Under the pieces are notes generated by a model. It searched no databases. It saw only the letters and a program-made list of their open reading frames with translations, and was not told the DNA's origin. Source: Eubacterium sp. (lineage in GTDB: Bacteria; Bacillota; Clostridia; Lachnospirales; Lachnospiraceae). From it: a stretch of DNA of 38,597 bases. The DNA lies in the NCBI GenBank assembly GCA_022796875.1, contig JAAWJJ010000032.1, forward strand, positions 1 through 38,597, read 5' to 3'. Below, piece by piece: positions 25,086 to 33,665 of this stretch (position 1 is the stretch's first letter; each line of letters opens with the position of its first letter). Both the position numbers and the translations under genes were made by a program.

Positions 25086-27150
25086 ATTAGTTTCCCGAAA
25101 CAGCAAAAGGAGCCGCAGGGAAAACGGACTGTTCTTTGCTTCCCTGCTGATCTCCATTATCGCATTTTATATTATTCTCTCCCTGTCGCAGCAGGACGTT
25201 ATGTTTTTCCTGCGAAAAATGGAAAGCGACGCCGTAAACCGGCTGTTAGGCATGATCCCGCTGTTTTACGGGCTGACGCTTATTATCCTGTTTTTCCTCG
25301 TGTATTTCGCGAGCAAATTCCAGTTGGAACGCCGCAGGCACGAGTTTGGCATGTACCTAATGCTGGGTATCCGCAGATATAAATTATTTGTTATGCTTTT
25401 AGCCGAAGATCTCCGCAACAGCCTGATCTCCCTGATTATCGGATTACCGGTCGCAGTTTTATTATCGGAACTGATCAGCCTGATCACGGCCCGTCTTGTC
25501 GGCCTTGGCATTATCGGACACCGTTTTTCTCTGTCCTTACCCGCCGTGCTATGGACCGCCGTCGGTTTCCTCATCATTAAACTGGCCGCTTTCCTGATCT
25601 TAAGCGGAAAGATCAGCAAACAGGAAATTGGTACGTTGTTACAGGAAACGTCCGAACCGTCCGGGAAACAAAAACCTGCCGCCGTTTATGCACTGGAGCT
25701 TTTTACAGGCGTTTTTTGCCTGTGCATTGTCCACTGCCTTGCCATTTCCGGCATTTCCTGGAGGTCCATACCGAACATGGCTCTTACTTTGGCTCTCGGA
25801 TTCCTGGGAATACTGCTTTTTTTCCATGGACTGTGCTTTATTCTGGGACGAATTGCAAAATCCGGTAATCCCCGTCAAAAACTTTTTGTGTTCAATTTCC
25901 GACAATTGGAAGAAAACGTAATCCGGCAACCGTCATCCATGGCCGTCAGTTCGCTTTTAATTATGATTGCGCTCTGCTGCTTTGGCTCCGGCGTCGCGAT
26001 TTCACACTCTTACAGCCAGTCGGAGCCGCATGTGCTGGATTATACTTTTGAAGAGTACGCCCCGGATCCCGGCGACAGCAGGCTGATTGCCGGAAATATC
26101 CGCTCCACATTGAAAAAACATCGTCTGGATGCGGAATTTTCAACGCTGTTTGATATGAAGATCGGACATATCCGGACAACCGACCGTGAAAACGCTTTTG
26201 TTATGACATCCGTCATGGATGCGCTGGATAAACTGCCGGAATCCGAAGCCCGGGATATCCTGTTAAACAATTTGTATTACGAAAGCTCTCCTCACCTGAT
26301 CGCTCTTTCCAGCTATAATGAACTTTTGCGTCAGGCAGGATTGCCGGAACTGAAACTGGAATCCGGAGAAGCCGCCGTTTATATGGACAGTGAACGCTCC
26401 CCGAAAGACCGGATACAGATTATGGACGACATCCTCTCCTCCAAACCGGAAACACAACTCGACGGCAGGCCGCTTCGTCTAACTGAACCTGTGCAGACTA
26501 CGAAACTGGTAACGGACCGTTCCATTACGCTGCTGTTTGCCCTGATCCTGCCGGACGAAGCATTTTCCTATTACACACAGGAAGAATACGACGTATACGT
26601 CAACGGCATCCTGAAAAAAGACGGAGAAAAAGGAACCAACCTGATGTCTGCTATTTCCGAAATGAACGAAAAACTGGATGCTGCCGGACTGGATTACGAA
26701 AGCTACCTGCAAAATATGGGGCGTCAGCTTTTTTATATCGTTGCCGCCAGTTATATTACGATCTATCTGGCCGTCATCTTCTTAATCATTGCCAATACGA
26801 TTACCGGCGTGCAGTTTTTAATGAGCCAGCAAAAGACAAACCGCCGCTACAAAACACTGATCCGCCTTGGCGCCGGATATAAAACGCTTTGCCGGTCCGC
26901 CGGAAAACAGATCAACTGGTACTTTGGTATTCCGTCGATCGTGGCCGTCATTAACGGCCTGTTCGGGATACAGGCGTTGTTCTCCGGCCTGCTTCCGTCC
27001 AGGACACAAGGCGACTTTTCCGAGCTGCTGTTTGTTTCCTCCGCTATGCTTTTGATTCTCTGTGTGATAGAATATGTTTATATTACCGCCGTAAAGCGTT
27101 CCAGCAGCCGCTATCTTCTCACGCTTATGGCTCCGGAACGCGAAGAATAG
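25075..27150 (+). CDS. ABC transporter permease, BceB/FtsX type
   Basis: About 691 residues. A pair of N-terminal helices, several further membrane segments, a large extracellular region (about 310-540) and three C-terminal helices match BceB-like permeases with ten helices. The extracellular domain is the part that contacts the peptide antibiotic and the sensor kinase. The start is ATG 25075, 11 nt after AGGAGG; GTG 25063 lies inside the site itself. The last codons fall in an imperfect repeat that continues past the stop (27121-27290), so the C-terminal tail may have varied recently. Confidence 0.93.
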   Translation: MFFELVSRNSKRSRRENGLFFASLLISIIAFYIILSLSQQDVMFFLRKMESDAVNRLLGMIPLFYGLTLIILFFLVYFASKFQLERRRHEFGMYLMLGIRRYKLFVMLLAEDLRNSLISLIIGLPVAVLLSELISLITARLVGLGIIGHRFSLSLPAVLWTAVGFLIIKLAAFLILSGKISKQEIGTLLQETSEPSGKQKPAAVYALELFTGVFCLCIVHCLAISGISWRSIPNMALTLALGFLGILLFFHGLCFILGRIAKSGNPRQKLFVFNFRQLEENVIRQPSSMAVSSLLIMIALCCFGSGVAISHSYSQSEPHVLDYTFEEYAPDPGDSRLIAGNIRSTLKKHRLDAEFSTLFDMKIGHIRTTDRENAFVMTSVMDALDKLPESEARDILLNNLYYESSPHLIALSSYNELLRQAGLPELKLESGEAAVYMDSERSPKDRIQIMDDILSSKPETQLDGRPLRLTEPVQTTKLVTDRSITLLFALILPDEAFSYYTQEEYDVYVNGILKKDGEKGTNLMSAISEMNEKLDAAGLDYESYLQNMGRQLFYIVAASYITIYLAVIFLIIANTITGVQFLMSQQKTNRRYKTLIRLGAGYKTLCRSAGKQINWYFGIPSIVAVINGLFGIQALFSGLLPSRTQGDFSELLFVSSAMLLILCVIEYVYITAVKRSSSRYLLTLMAPEREE

Positions 27151-27290
27151 GCAGAAATATTTCTCTTGCTGACGACGCCGGAACAGAAAGAACAGATAGA
27201 AATATCTCTCTTGCTGACAACGCCGTAACGCGAAGAACAGGCAGAAATATTTCCCACGCTTATGGCTTGGGAACACGAAAAATCAATAAA
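27121..27290 (+). repeat. Imperfect tandem repeat spanning the permease stop codon
   Basis: Units at 27121-27171, 27172-27216, 27217-27255 and from 27256, with lengths of 51, 45 and 39, all multiples of three. Shared strings are GAACGCGAAGAA, CAGAAATAT and CTCTTGCTGAC. ACGCTTATGGCT occurs in units 1 and 4. Read in the permease frame the repeats give LLTTPEQ/EREEQAEIF-like peptides broken by TAG and TAA stops. Confidence 0.8.
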
Positions 27291-27312
27291 ATTATGAAAA
27301 GAGCATTTCGCT

Positions 27313-27993
27313 ATGAAAAAAATCGCTATTGTGGAAGACGAACCGCTCATGCGGGACGAATTGATACATCTGTTACAAAAAGCAGGATACCATACTTTTG
27401 GAATTGATTGTTTTCACAATATTACCGAACAACTGATTCCGCTTTCCCCGGACCTGGTCATTCTTGACCTCAACCTTCCGGAAGTAAGCGGCTTTCAGAT
27501 CTGCCGGAATTTAAAAGAAAAAAGCCCGATACCCGTGCTTATTCTGACTTCAAGGGACCAGATGCGGGATGAACTGCATGCCCTGGAGCTCGGCGCAGAC
27601 GAATATCTGACCAAACCGTGCCGGAAAGAACGGCTGCTGGCGCGGGTATCCAATATACTGAAACGATTTGAGGGACGCGCCAATCTGCTGGAGGGGAACG
27701 GTTTTCTGTTAGACCGCCAGACTTATACCCTGTACATTCACAACAATTCGGTGATTCTGCCGAAAAATCAGGGAAAACTGCTGGAAATCTTTCTCTCCCG
27801 CCGGGGAGAAGTGGTTTCCAAAGAAGATTTGTGTATCGCTCTGTGGGGCACTGCGGAATTTATTGACGAAAACGCGCTGCAGGTGAATCTGACGAGGCTT
27901 AAAAAGACAATGGCGAACCTTTCCATGAAGCAGCAGATTATTCCCCTCCGCGGAATCGGTTACCGCCTGGAAAAGAAAGAGGAAATGACATGA
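27313..27993 (+). CDS. OmpR/PhoB-type response regulator (BceR-like)
   Basis: A 226-residue regulator. The receiver domain has the acidic pair EDE near the start, phospho-Asp in LVILDLNLPEVSG, T in LILTSRD and K in YLTKPC. The C-terminal winged helix ends RLKKTMANLSMKQQIIPLRGIGYRL. It overlaps the kinase gene by ATGA, so the two are translationally coupled. It probably activates the promoter of the upstream ABC genes in response to cell-wall antibiotics. Its own ribosome site is weak, which suggests expression from the upstream transcript. Confidence 0.95.
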   Translation: MKKIAIVEDEPLMRDELIHLLQKAGYHTFGIDCFHNITEQLIPLSPDLVILDLNLPEVSGFQICRNLKEKSPIPVLILTSRDQMRDELHALELGADEYLTKPCRKERLLARVSNILKRFEGRANLLEGNGFLLDRQTYTLYIHNNSVILPKNQGKLLEIFLSRRGEVVSKEDLCIALWGTAEFIDENALQVNLTRLKKTMANLSMKQQIIPLRGIGYRLEKKEEMT

Positions 27994-29006
27994 AACAAAA
28001 ACTGCTTGTTTTTTACCGCTATCTGCCCTGGCTGCTGCTTTTGGCAGGTATCAACAGCCTGTCCGCTCTTATGCTGTGGCTGGCCGATACCGACGCCTTT
28101 TTCGCCATGTGTGCGGCCATCCTGTTAACGACGGTACTGCTGTTTGCCGCCGTCTTTTCCGTTCTGCTGTTTTGGGATCAGAAAAAGAAACAGAATTTTG
28201 AAGCATTTTTAAACAATCCGGATACCTGCCAGGAAGAAAATCTTCTGAAAGCAGTCAGCGCTTCGGAAGCGGACAGCATACGTTTGCTGGGCCGGATTCT
28301 GCGTGAAAAAGAGCTGGCCCTCAATCATGCCAAAACCGATCTGGCCGATTACGAAGAATACGTGGAAGCCTGGGCGCATGAAACCAAAACGCCTCTGTCC
28401 CTGCTGACGCTCGTTTTGGATAACCATGAAGAAGAACTGCCTGCTCTGGTACGTTTCAAACTGGATTATGCCCGCAGCCGGATGCAGGAATATGTAAACC
28501 AAATGCTTTATTATGCCCGGCTGGGAAGCGCCCGGAAAGACTATCTGTTTCAGCCGGTAAACTTGCGTATGTGCATAGAAGACATATTGGACGATTATCT
28601 GCCGCTTTTAAAAGAAAAGCGATTCCAAATCCAAAACCATGTGCCGGAATTACAGATTTTTACCGATCACAGAGGCTTCCGTTTCCTCATCGGGCAAATC
28701 ATAAGCAACTCCATAAAATACTGTGCAAATGCCCCGACGCTGACTTTTACACTGGAACAGTCCGAAGATCGGGCCGTTCTTTCTATCCGGGATAACGGCA
28801 TCGGCGTGCGAAGCTGCGACCTGCCCTATATTTTCGAAAAAGGATTTACCGGGACTTCTTCCGACGTCAGGAAAAAAGCTACCGGTATGGGACTGTATCT
28901 GTCGCAGAAAATAGCGGACGATTTGAATATTTCCCTGGACGCCCGTTCCGAATGGGGCAGGGGATTTGAAATGACCGTCAGTTTTTATTGCCGCTCGGTC
29001 GCATAA
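27990..29006 (+). CDS. Intramembrane-sensing histidine kinase (BceS-like)
   Basis: A 338-residue kinase with two N-terminal membrane helices separated by only a few residues and no extracellular sensor domain, the hallmark of BceS-type kinases that sense through the transporter. Phospho-His is in WAHETKTPLSLL. The ATP-binding domain shows ISNSIKYC, RDNGIGV and GMGLYLSQK. It forms one module with the ABC transporter and regulator upstream. Its last 22 bp overlap a convergent small gene. Confidence 0.94.
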   Translation: MKQKLLVFYRYLPWLLLLAGINSLSALMLWLADTDAFFAMCAAILLTTVLLFAAVFSVLLFWDQKKKQNFEAFLNNPDTCQEENLLKAVSASEADSIRLLGRILREKELALNHAKTDLADYEEYVEAWAHETKTPLSLLTLVLDNHEEELPALVRFKLDYARSRMQEYVNQMLYYARLGSARKDYLFQPVNLRMCIEDILDDYLPLLKEKRFQIQNHVPELQIFTDHRGFRFLIGQIISNSIKYCANAPTLTFTLEQSEDRAVLSIRDNGIGVRSCDLPYIFEKGFTGTSSDVRKKATGMGLYLSQKIADDLNISLDARSEWGRGFEMTVSFYCRSVA

Positions 29007-29170
29007 TTACCTGGACATACTTTTTCGGCGGATTTTAACCGGCAAGCTCTCCGAATCCGCGGCACTATTGTCCGCTCTTTTTCGCGCAATGCCTCTTCAT
29101 ATCCTTTGAGCGGCGAAAAGGGCATAAACTGTTTTGCCCTTTCTGTACGCTCCATTTTCGTCCGCACCAT
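28985..29170 (-). CDS. YolD-like protein, C-terminally short
   Basis: A 61-residue ORF whose first half (ERAKQFMPFSPLKGYEEALREKE) matches the start of YolD-like proteins that accompany Y-family polymerases in Firmicutes. Family members usually run to 100 or more residues. Here the part after VPRI looks unrelated and basic, and the gene overlaps the convergent kinase by 22 bp, so it is likely truncated. GGAGG 8 nt before the ATG supports translation. It follows the polymerase gene on the same strand through a tandem-repeated spacer. Confidence 0.65.
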   Translation of the reverse strand: MVRTKMERTERAKQFMPFSPLKGYEEALREKERTIVPRIRRACRLKSAEKVCPGNYATERQ

Positions 29171-29178
29171 TTTTATAA

Positions 29179-29290
29179 CCTCCGATTCGTCGATTTCTTT
29201 TTATTCGTCCGCTCCGCTTCTATGGCCTCCGATTGACGATGCCGTTTTATTCGTCCGTACCGCTTCTATGACCTCCGATCTGTCGGTTTC
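29179..29290 (-). repeat. 46-47-bp tandem repeat at the end of the polymerase gene
   Basis: CCTCCGAT (plus strand) recurs at 29179, 29226 and 29272, followed in two units by TTTTATTCGTCC and CCGCTTCTATG. On the coding strand each unit reads AATCGGAGG then an ATA/ATG-like start. The repeat thus copies the ribosome site and start region of the YolD-like gene. The polymerase stop lies inside one unit. Confidence 0.8.
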
Positions 29291-30521
29291 GTTCTATTGT
29301 TGTCGCCCCTTTTTCCAGATTCATACCTTTTAACACGGCATTTCTCCCATATTTCTGTTTGATTGCCAGCATTGTCTTCTGCATCTTATGTTCTTTCTCA
29401 AGTTCCGATGGTTCGTCAAACAGACCATATTGTTCATACGCCGCATCTGTCACATGCAGAAAAGTAATGGAAAAACGACGCAGCTGCAACGCCGGATCTA
29501 CAATCCTGTCATAAAGCTGCAGGGAATACGTAATAATACGGCGCGCAGAACTGGTTGCGGCCGGCAGCCGAATCGTACCATGCGCAGCCTTTGTCTGGTA
29601 TCGGCTCGAATAGCTGATATGCAGCATAACAGAATCCGTAATCAGATGCTTACCGACCAGTTCCAGGCTCAGCAGATCCGCCATTTCCTTTATAATCAGG
29701 CGTCCTCCTGCAAAATCTACATCATGGCTCATCACCTGCCCGCTGCTTATGGAATGTGCTTTTGGCTGATAAGACTTAATATCTGCCATAGTGGCCGTTT
29801 CCCGGCCCCAGGCATGATCGATCAGCAGTTCCGCATTGATGCCGAATAACCGGTACAGCAGATTTTCATCTGCCCGCGCGACTTCTTCCATTGTCCGGAT
29901 ACCGTGCTTTTCCAGCCGAGCCGCCGTTCCTGCGCCGATTCTCCAAAAATCCGTCAGCGGCATATACTTCCAGAGCAAACGCCGGTATCTTTCCTCATCC
30001 AATACCGCAATACGATCCGGCGTATGCTTTGCCAGAATGTCCAGCGCCGCTTTTGCCAGATACAAATTACTGCCTACGCCGCAGGCGGCAGGTATCCCGG
30101 TCTGTTCCAGCACATCCGACATGATTACGCCGCCTAATTCTTCCGCATCCATCCGATACATCTGTAAATAATCCGTCACATCCATAAATACTTCGTCGAT
30201 CGAATAAACATGAATATCTTCTTTTGCGATATATTGCAGATAAATCCCGTAAATCTCCGCCGAATAGTCAATATACAGCTGCATCCTCGGCGGCGCCGTA
30301 ATATAGTCAAGATGCTCCGGAATCTCAAACACCCGACACCGGCTCGCCACCCCCAGCGCTTTTAACGCCGGTGATACCGCCAGGCAAATCGTCTTTTCTG
30401 TTCTTTCTGGATCCGCCACCACCAGTTTTGTTTTCAAAGGATCCAGGCCGCGCTCCCTACATTCCACGGAGGCATAAAATGATTTTAAATCAATGCACAG
30501 ATAGCTTCTGTGATTTCCCAT
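29247..30521 (-). CDS. Y-family DNA polymerase (DinB/UmuC superfamily)
   Basis: About 424 residues, an error-prone translesion polymerase. The catalytic acidic residues are in LCIDLKSFYASVEC and YSIDEVFMDVTD. The helix-hairpin-helix thumb (FWRIGAGTAARLEKHGI) and little-finger domain follow. This is the ImpB/UmuC-like group common in Clostridia next to YolD-like genes. The start is ATG 30521, or GTG 30527 whose spacing to GAGGTG (6 nt) is better. Upstream lie tandem repeats and a GAAC-N4-GTTT LexA-type site, so SOS induction is likely. Confidence 0.93.
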   Translation of the reverse strand: MGNHRSYLCIDLKSFYASVECRERGLDPLKTKLVVADPERTEKTICLAVSPALKALGVASRCRVFEIPEHLDYITAPPRMQLYIDYSAEIYGIYLQYIAKEDIHVYSIDEVFMDVTDYLQMYRMDAEELGGVIMSDVLEQTGIPAACGVGSNLYLAKAALDILAKHTPDRIAVLDEERYRRLLWKYMPLTDFWRIGAGTAARLEKHGIRTMEEVARADENLLYRLFGINAELLIDHAWGRETATMADIKSYQPKAHSISSGQVMSHDVDFAGGRLIIKEMADLLSLELVGKHLITDSVMLHISYSSRYQTKAAHGTIRLPAATSSARRIITYSLQLYDRIVDPALQLRRFSITFLHVTDAAYEQYGLFDEPSELEKEHKMQKTMLAIKQKYGRNAVLKGMNLEKGATTIERNRQIGGHRSGTDE

Positions 30522-30548
30522 ATCCACATTACACACCTCACGATCTTA

Positions 30549-30652
30549 TTACAAACGACCATTCGCAGACAAAGGTCTGCAAAATATATTACAAATGGTC
30601 ATTCGCAGATAAAGGTCTGCAAATATACTACAAATGGTCATTTCATTATTTG
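30549..30652 (-). repeat. 39-40-bp tandem repeats before the polymerase gene
   Basis: Two full units (30549-30588, 30589-30627) and part of a third (from 30628). Each full unit has ACAAAYGRYCATTCG and the dyad GCAGAC-AAAG-GTCTGC (second unit with one G-U). The dyad AAATGGTCATTT in units 2 and 3 could be a protein site. The array lies in the polymerase leader or promoter. Confidence 0.8.
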
Positions 30653-30667
30653 TAAACACCCATTTCA

Positions 30668-30679
30668 AAACATGTGTTC
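30668..30679 (-). promoter_or_regulatory. Probable LexA (SOS) box
   Basis: GAACACATGTTT on the minus strand fits the GAAC-N4-GTTY form of Gram-positive and clostridial LexA sites. It is about 150 bp before the polymerase start. Confidence 0.6.
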
Positions 30680-30771
30680 TAAAATTATTTTATATCGGTT
30701 TTTTCGGAAATACAACCGGAAAAAACAGGGTTGTGAAGCAAAGACTGCCAATCCTGCCCGGAGGGTTTTTT

Positions 30772-30830
30772 ATATCACAGGAAATTTAATACGTTATCAC
30801 TTTAATTTAACGTGGTATTTCCTATGATAT
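30772..30830. repeat. Imperfect 59-bp inverted repeat
   Basis: ATATCACAGGAAAT (from 30772) and ATTTCCTATGATAT (to 30830) are inverted, and ACGTTA/TAACGT pairs inside with a small bulge. It could be a folded RNA end, a MITE-like relic or an operator before the symporter remnant. The rest of 30680-30966 holds only one more A/T-rich dyad, GTTTTTTC...GAAAAAAC near 30700-30727, and no gene. Confidence 0.6.
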
Positions 30831-30966
30831 GAAAAATGTCTGTAACTGACATGCATGAAAAAAACTCTATCTCTTGTGAACTTTTATTCGTTTTACACAG
30901 GGAATATCCATTGTTAAAATGTAATCAGGCCGGCTTAAGAAAATACGATATAAAGGAGAGATACAT

Positions 30967-31260
30967 ATGAATTGGGAGGTTTTAATTTCAGTCATCATTT
31001 ATGAAATACTTTCTATTTTTATTGTAACAGCCCTGGTTGCTGGCAAACACAAAAAGAAAACCGGAGGAAGTGACTTTGCATTTGCTTCCGGAGGATTATC
31101 AAGTCCTTTGGTAGGCGTAACTCTTGGCCTTACGCTTCTGGGTGCTGCCCATAACTGGGGAACCTGTCAGAACTCTGCTACCATGGGCGTTATGGGCGCC
31201 TGGATGGGTATCGCATGTTCCGTTATGATGGTTGTAATCACGCAGGTTTCTTTTTTGTGA
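30967..31260 (+). pseudogene. N-terminal remnant of a sodium:solute symporter
   Basis: 97 residues with a good ribosome site (AAAGGAG). A first membrane helix, a KHKKKTGGSDFAFASGGLSS loop, a Gly-rich second helix (GVTLGLTLLGAAHNWGTCQ) and a third helix match the first 90 or so residues of SSS-family transporters, which have about 480 or more residues and 12-13 helices. The frame then stops, and the following 180 bp encode nothing similar. Hence a truncated relic, or far less likely a small membrane protein in its own right. Confidence 0.7.
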
Positions 31261-31380
31261 CTTTTTCACAATAATTTATTATACCTGTGAAAACAACGAC
31301 AGCATCAAAAAATTGATTTTTCCGAACATTTTTGTATCAGACCACGTATTTTTCGAATACGCCGTTTCCTTTAAAAATAC

Positions 31381-31446
31381 AAAAACAGACAAAAATACAC
31401 GGTTCCGAAGTTTGCCGCTTCTAACCGTGTATTTTCGTCTGTTTTT
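31381..31446. terminator. Very long bidirectional terminator, 24-bp stem
   Basis: AAAAACAGACAAAAATACAC plus GGTT (31381-31404) pairs with 31423-31446 with a single mismatch and an 18-nt loop, with T runs on both strands. One arm reaches the dapL stop codon. It separates the symporter remnant from dapL. Confidence 0.93.
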
Positions 31447-32659
31447 AAAGTTTTTGAATCCGTTCCAGCGCCGCAAGTGTATTTTCATAACTTCCGAATG
31501 CGGTCAGCCGAAAATATCCCTCTCCGCTTGGGCCAAAACCGGACCCCGGCGTTCCGACAACATTCGCATTTTCCAGTAAATAGTCAAAGAACTGCCAGGA
31601 CGTCATCTGATCCGGAGTCTTCATCCAGATATACGGAGCGTTTACTCCGCCAAATACCGTATAACCGGCATTTTTGAGTCCGTCCTTGATCGCTTTGGCA
31701 TTTTTCATATAATAGGCAACCTGCTCTTTTAACTGCGCTTTCCCGGCTTCCGAATAAACGGCCTCTCCGGCACGCTGTACGATATAAGGCGCCCCGTTAA
31801 ACTTTGTGCCGTGGCGTCGTGCCCACATGGCGTTTAAGGAAACGTCACCGCATTTTAACTCTTTCGGAACGACCGTAAAACCTAAACGTACGCCGGTAAA
31901 ACCAGCGTTTTTGGAAAAACTTCTGATTTCAATTGCACAGGTCTTCGCGCCTTTGCACTCATAAACGGAATGTGCCACATTCTCTTCCGATATGTAAGCT
32001 TCATAAGCGGCGTCATAAATAATTACCGCGCCGACCCGGTTGGCATAGTCCACCCATTCCTGCAGCTGCGCTTTTGTAACCGTCGTTCCGGTAGGATTGT
32101 TCGGCAGGCACAAATAAATGAGCTGCGGCGCCTCTTTCGGGAACTCCGGCACAAAACCGTTTTCCATCGTACACGGCATATAAATCACATTGCTCCATGT
32201 CTGCGTATCTTCACTGTATACGCCGGTTCTGCCCGCCATAACGTTAGAATCCACATAGACCGGATAAACCGGATCGCAGACCGCAATTTTAGCGTCCGCG
32301 GAAAACAGCTCCTGAATATTGCCGGAATCGCTCTTCGCTCCGTCCGATACAAAAATTTCGTCCGCCGCAATGTCGCATCCTCGCTCCTCATAATCATTTT
32401 TCACAATAGCGTTTCTTAAAAAATCATACCCCAGATCCGGCGCGTAGCCGCGGAACGTTTCCGTCTTTCCCATCTCGTCCACGGCTTTGTGCAGCGCTTC
32501 CAGAATCACTGGAGCCAACGGCTGGGTTACGTCGCCGATTCCCAGACGGATTACTTTTTTCTCCGGGTTTGCCTCCGTAAACGCCGCTACTTTTTTGGCT
32601 ATCGTACTGAATAAATAACTTCCTGGTAATTTTAAATAATTTTCATTCACCTGAAACAT
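31445..32659 (-). CDS. dapL: LL-diaminopimelate aminotransferase
   Basis: A 404-residue PLP enzyme that converts tetrahydrodipicolinate directly to LL-diaminopimelate, a shortcut in the lysine and cell-wall pathway. The N-terminus MFQVNENYLKLPGSYLF and RLGIGDVTQPLAP are family hallmarks. The PLP-binding SDGAKSDSGNIQELF, LCLPNNPTGT and the lysine in RSFSKNAGFTGVRLGF are present. AGGAGG lies 8 nt before the ATG. It follows dapF (next step, epimerisation) by 120 bp, so the two make meso-diaminopimelate together. Confidence 0.97.
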   Translation of the reverse strand: MFQVNENYLKLPGSYLFSTIAKKVAAFTEANPEKKVIRLGIGDVTQPLAPVILEALHKAVDEMGKTETFRGYAPDLGYDFLRNAIVKNDYEERGCDIAADEIFVSDGAKSDSGNIQELFSADAKIAVCDPVYPVYVDSNVMAGRTGVYSEDTQTWSNVIYMPCTMENGFVPEFPKEAPQLIYLCLPNNPTGTTVTKAQLQEWVDYANRVGAVIIYDAAYEAYISEENVAHSVYECKGAKTCAIEIRSFSKNAGFTGVRLGFTVVPKELKCGDVSLNAMWARRHGTKFNGAPYIVQRAGEAVYSEAGKAQLKEQVAYYMKNAKAIKDGLKNAGYTVFGGVNAPYIWMKTPDQMTSWQFFDYLLENANVVGTPGSGFGPSGEGYFRLTAFGSYENTLAALERIQKL

Positions 32660-32778
32660 TTTATCTTCCTCCTGTTATGATATGGTAGATTTCCCGCAAT
32701 CTGACGCCTGCGGGATCGTTTTTCCTGTTTGCTGCCGCCCGGTTCCCAAAATACCGGTCGTTTCTCGGGTTTCCTGCG

Positions 32779-33609
32779 TTATACGGTTTCGCCGTCAAAC
32801 ACAATTGCCGCGGGACCGGTCATATATACTTTATCCTCCTGTCTGTCCCAGCGGATTTTCAGATCTCCGCCCAAAAGCCTTACGGTCACTTCCTCTTCCG
32901 TCAATCCGTTTAATGCCGCGGCTACCGCCGTTGCGCACGCCCCTGTCCCGCAGGCCAGCGTTTCACCGGAACCACGCTCCCAGACGCGCATCTGTATCGT
33001 ATGCCGGTCGATCACCCTGGCAAATTCGGTATTGATCCGCAGCGGAAAACGAGGATGGTTTTCAAATACCGGGCCGATCTTCTCTATGTCCAAATCCTTT
33101 ATTTCATCTATAAAAATAACGCAATGCGGATTGCCCATGGATACGCACGTCATCCAATATTCTTTTCCCGCTGCCTGAATCGGTTCCGAAACTACTTTTT
33201 CTCCCGCTGCCTCGACTGGAATCCTGGCCGGCAAAAACTCCGGCTGGCCCATATCCACACAAACCGATTCCACGATGCCGTCCCGGACGTCTAATTTCAA
33301 ATATTTGATTCCGCCCAATGTTTCCACGGAAATTTCTTTTTTATCCGTCAGTCCTTTTTCATATACGTACTTCGCCACGCAGCGAATCCCGTTCCCGCAC
33401 ATTTCTCCGCGGGAGCCGTCGGCATTGTACATTTCCATTTCAAAATCAGCCGCCTGCGACGGTTTAATCAAAATCAATCCGTCAGAACCGATCCCGAAAT
33501 GCCTGTCGCTGACTTTTATCGCCGTTTCTTTCGGATTCTCCACTGTTTCTTTAAAACAATTCACATAAACGTAGTCGTTTCCGATTCCATGCATCTTTGT
33601 AAATTTCAT
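32779..33609 (-). CDS. dapF: Diaminopimelate epimerase
   Basis: A 276-residue cofactor-free epimerase of LL- to meso-diaminopimelate. It begins MKFTKMHGIGNDYVYVN. The two active-site cysteines are in GEMCGNGIRCVAKYVYE and LACGTGACATAVAA. Ribosome site GGAG 8 nt upstream. It lies between the ANTAR regulator and dapL on the same strand, so it is probably co-transcribed with dapL. Confidence 0.97.
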   Translation of the reverse strand: MKFTKMHGIGNDYVYVNCFKETVENPKETAIKVSDRHFGIGSDGLILIKPSQAADFEMEMYNADGSRGEMCGNGIRCVAKYVYEKGLTDKKEISVETLGGIKYLKLDVRDGIVESVCVDMGQPEFLPARIPVEAAGEKVVSEPIQAAGKEYWMTCVSMGNPHCVIFIDEIKDLDIEKIGPVFENHPRFPLRINTEFARVIDRHTIQMRVWERGSGETLACGTGACATAVAAALNGLTEEEVTVRLLGGDLKIRWDRQEDKVYMTGPAAIVFDGETV

Positions 33610-33665
33610 CCGTCATTCTCCTATCCGTCTGTATTCTCAAAATAATACGCGCCGTTTCCGCCTGT

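Noticed and set aside
30549..30652. CRISPR array
   Set aside because: The units are contiguous imperfect tandem copies with no unique spacers, and no cas genes are present.
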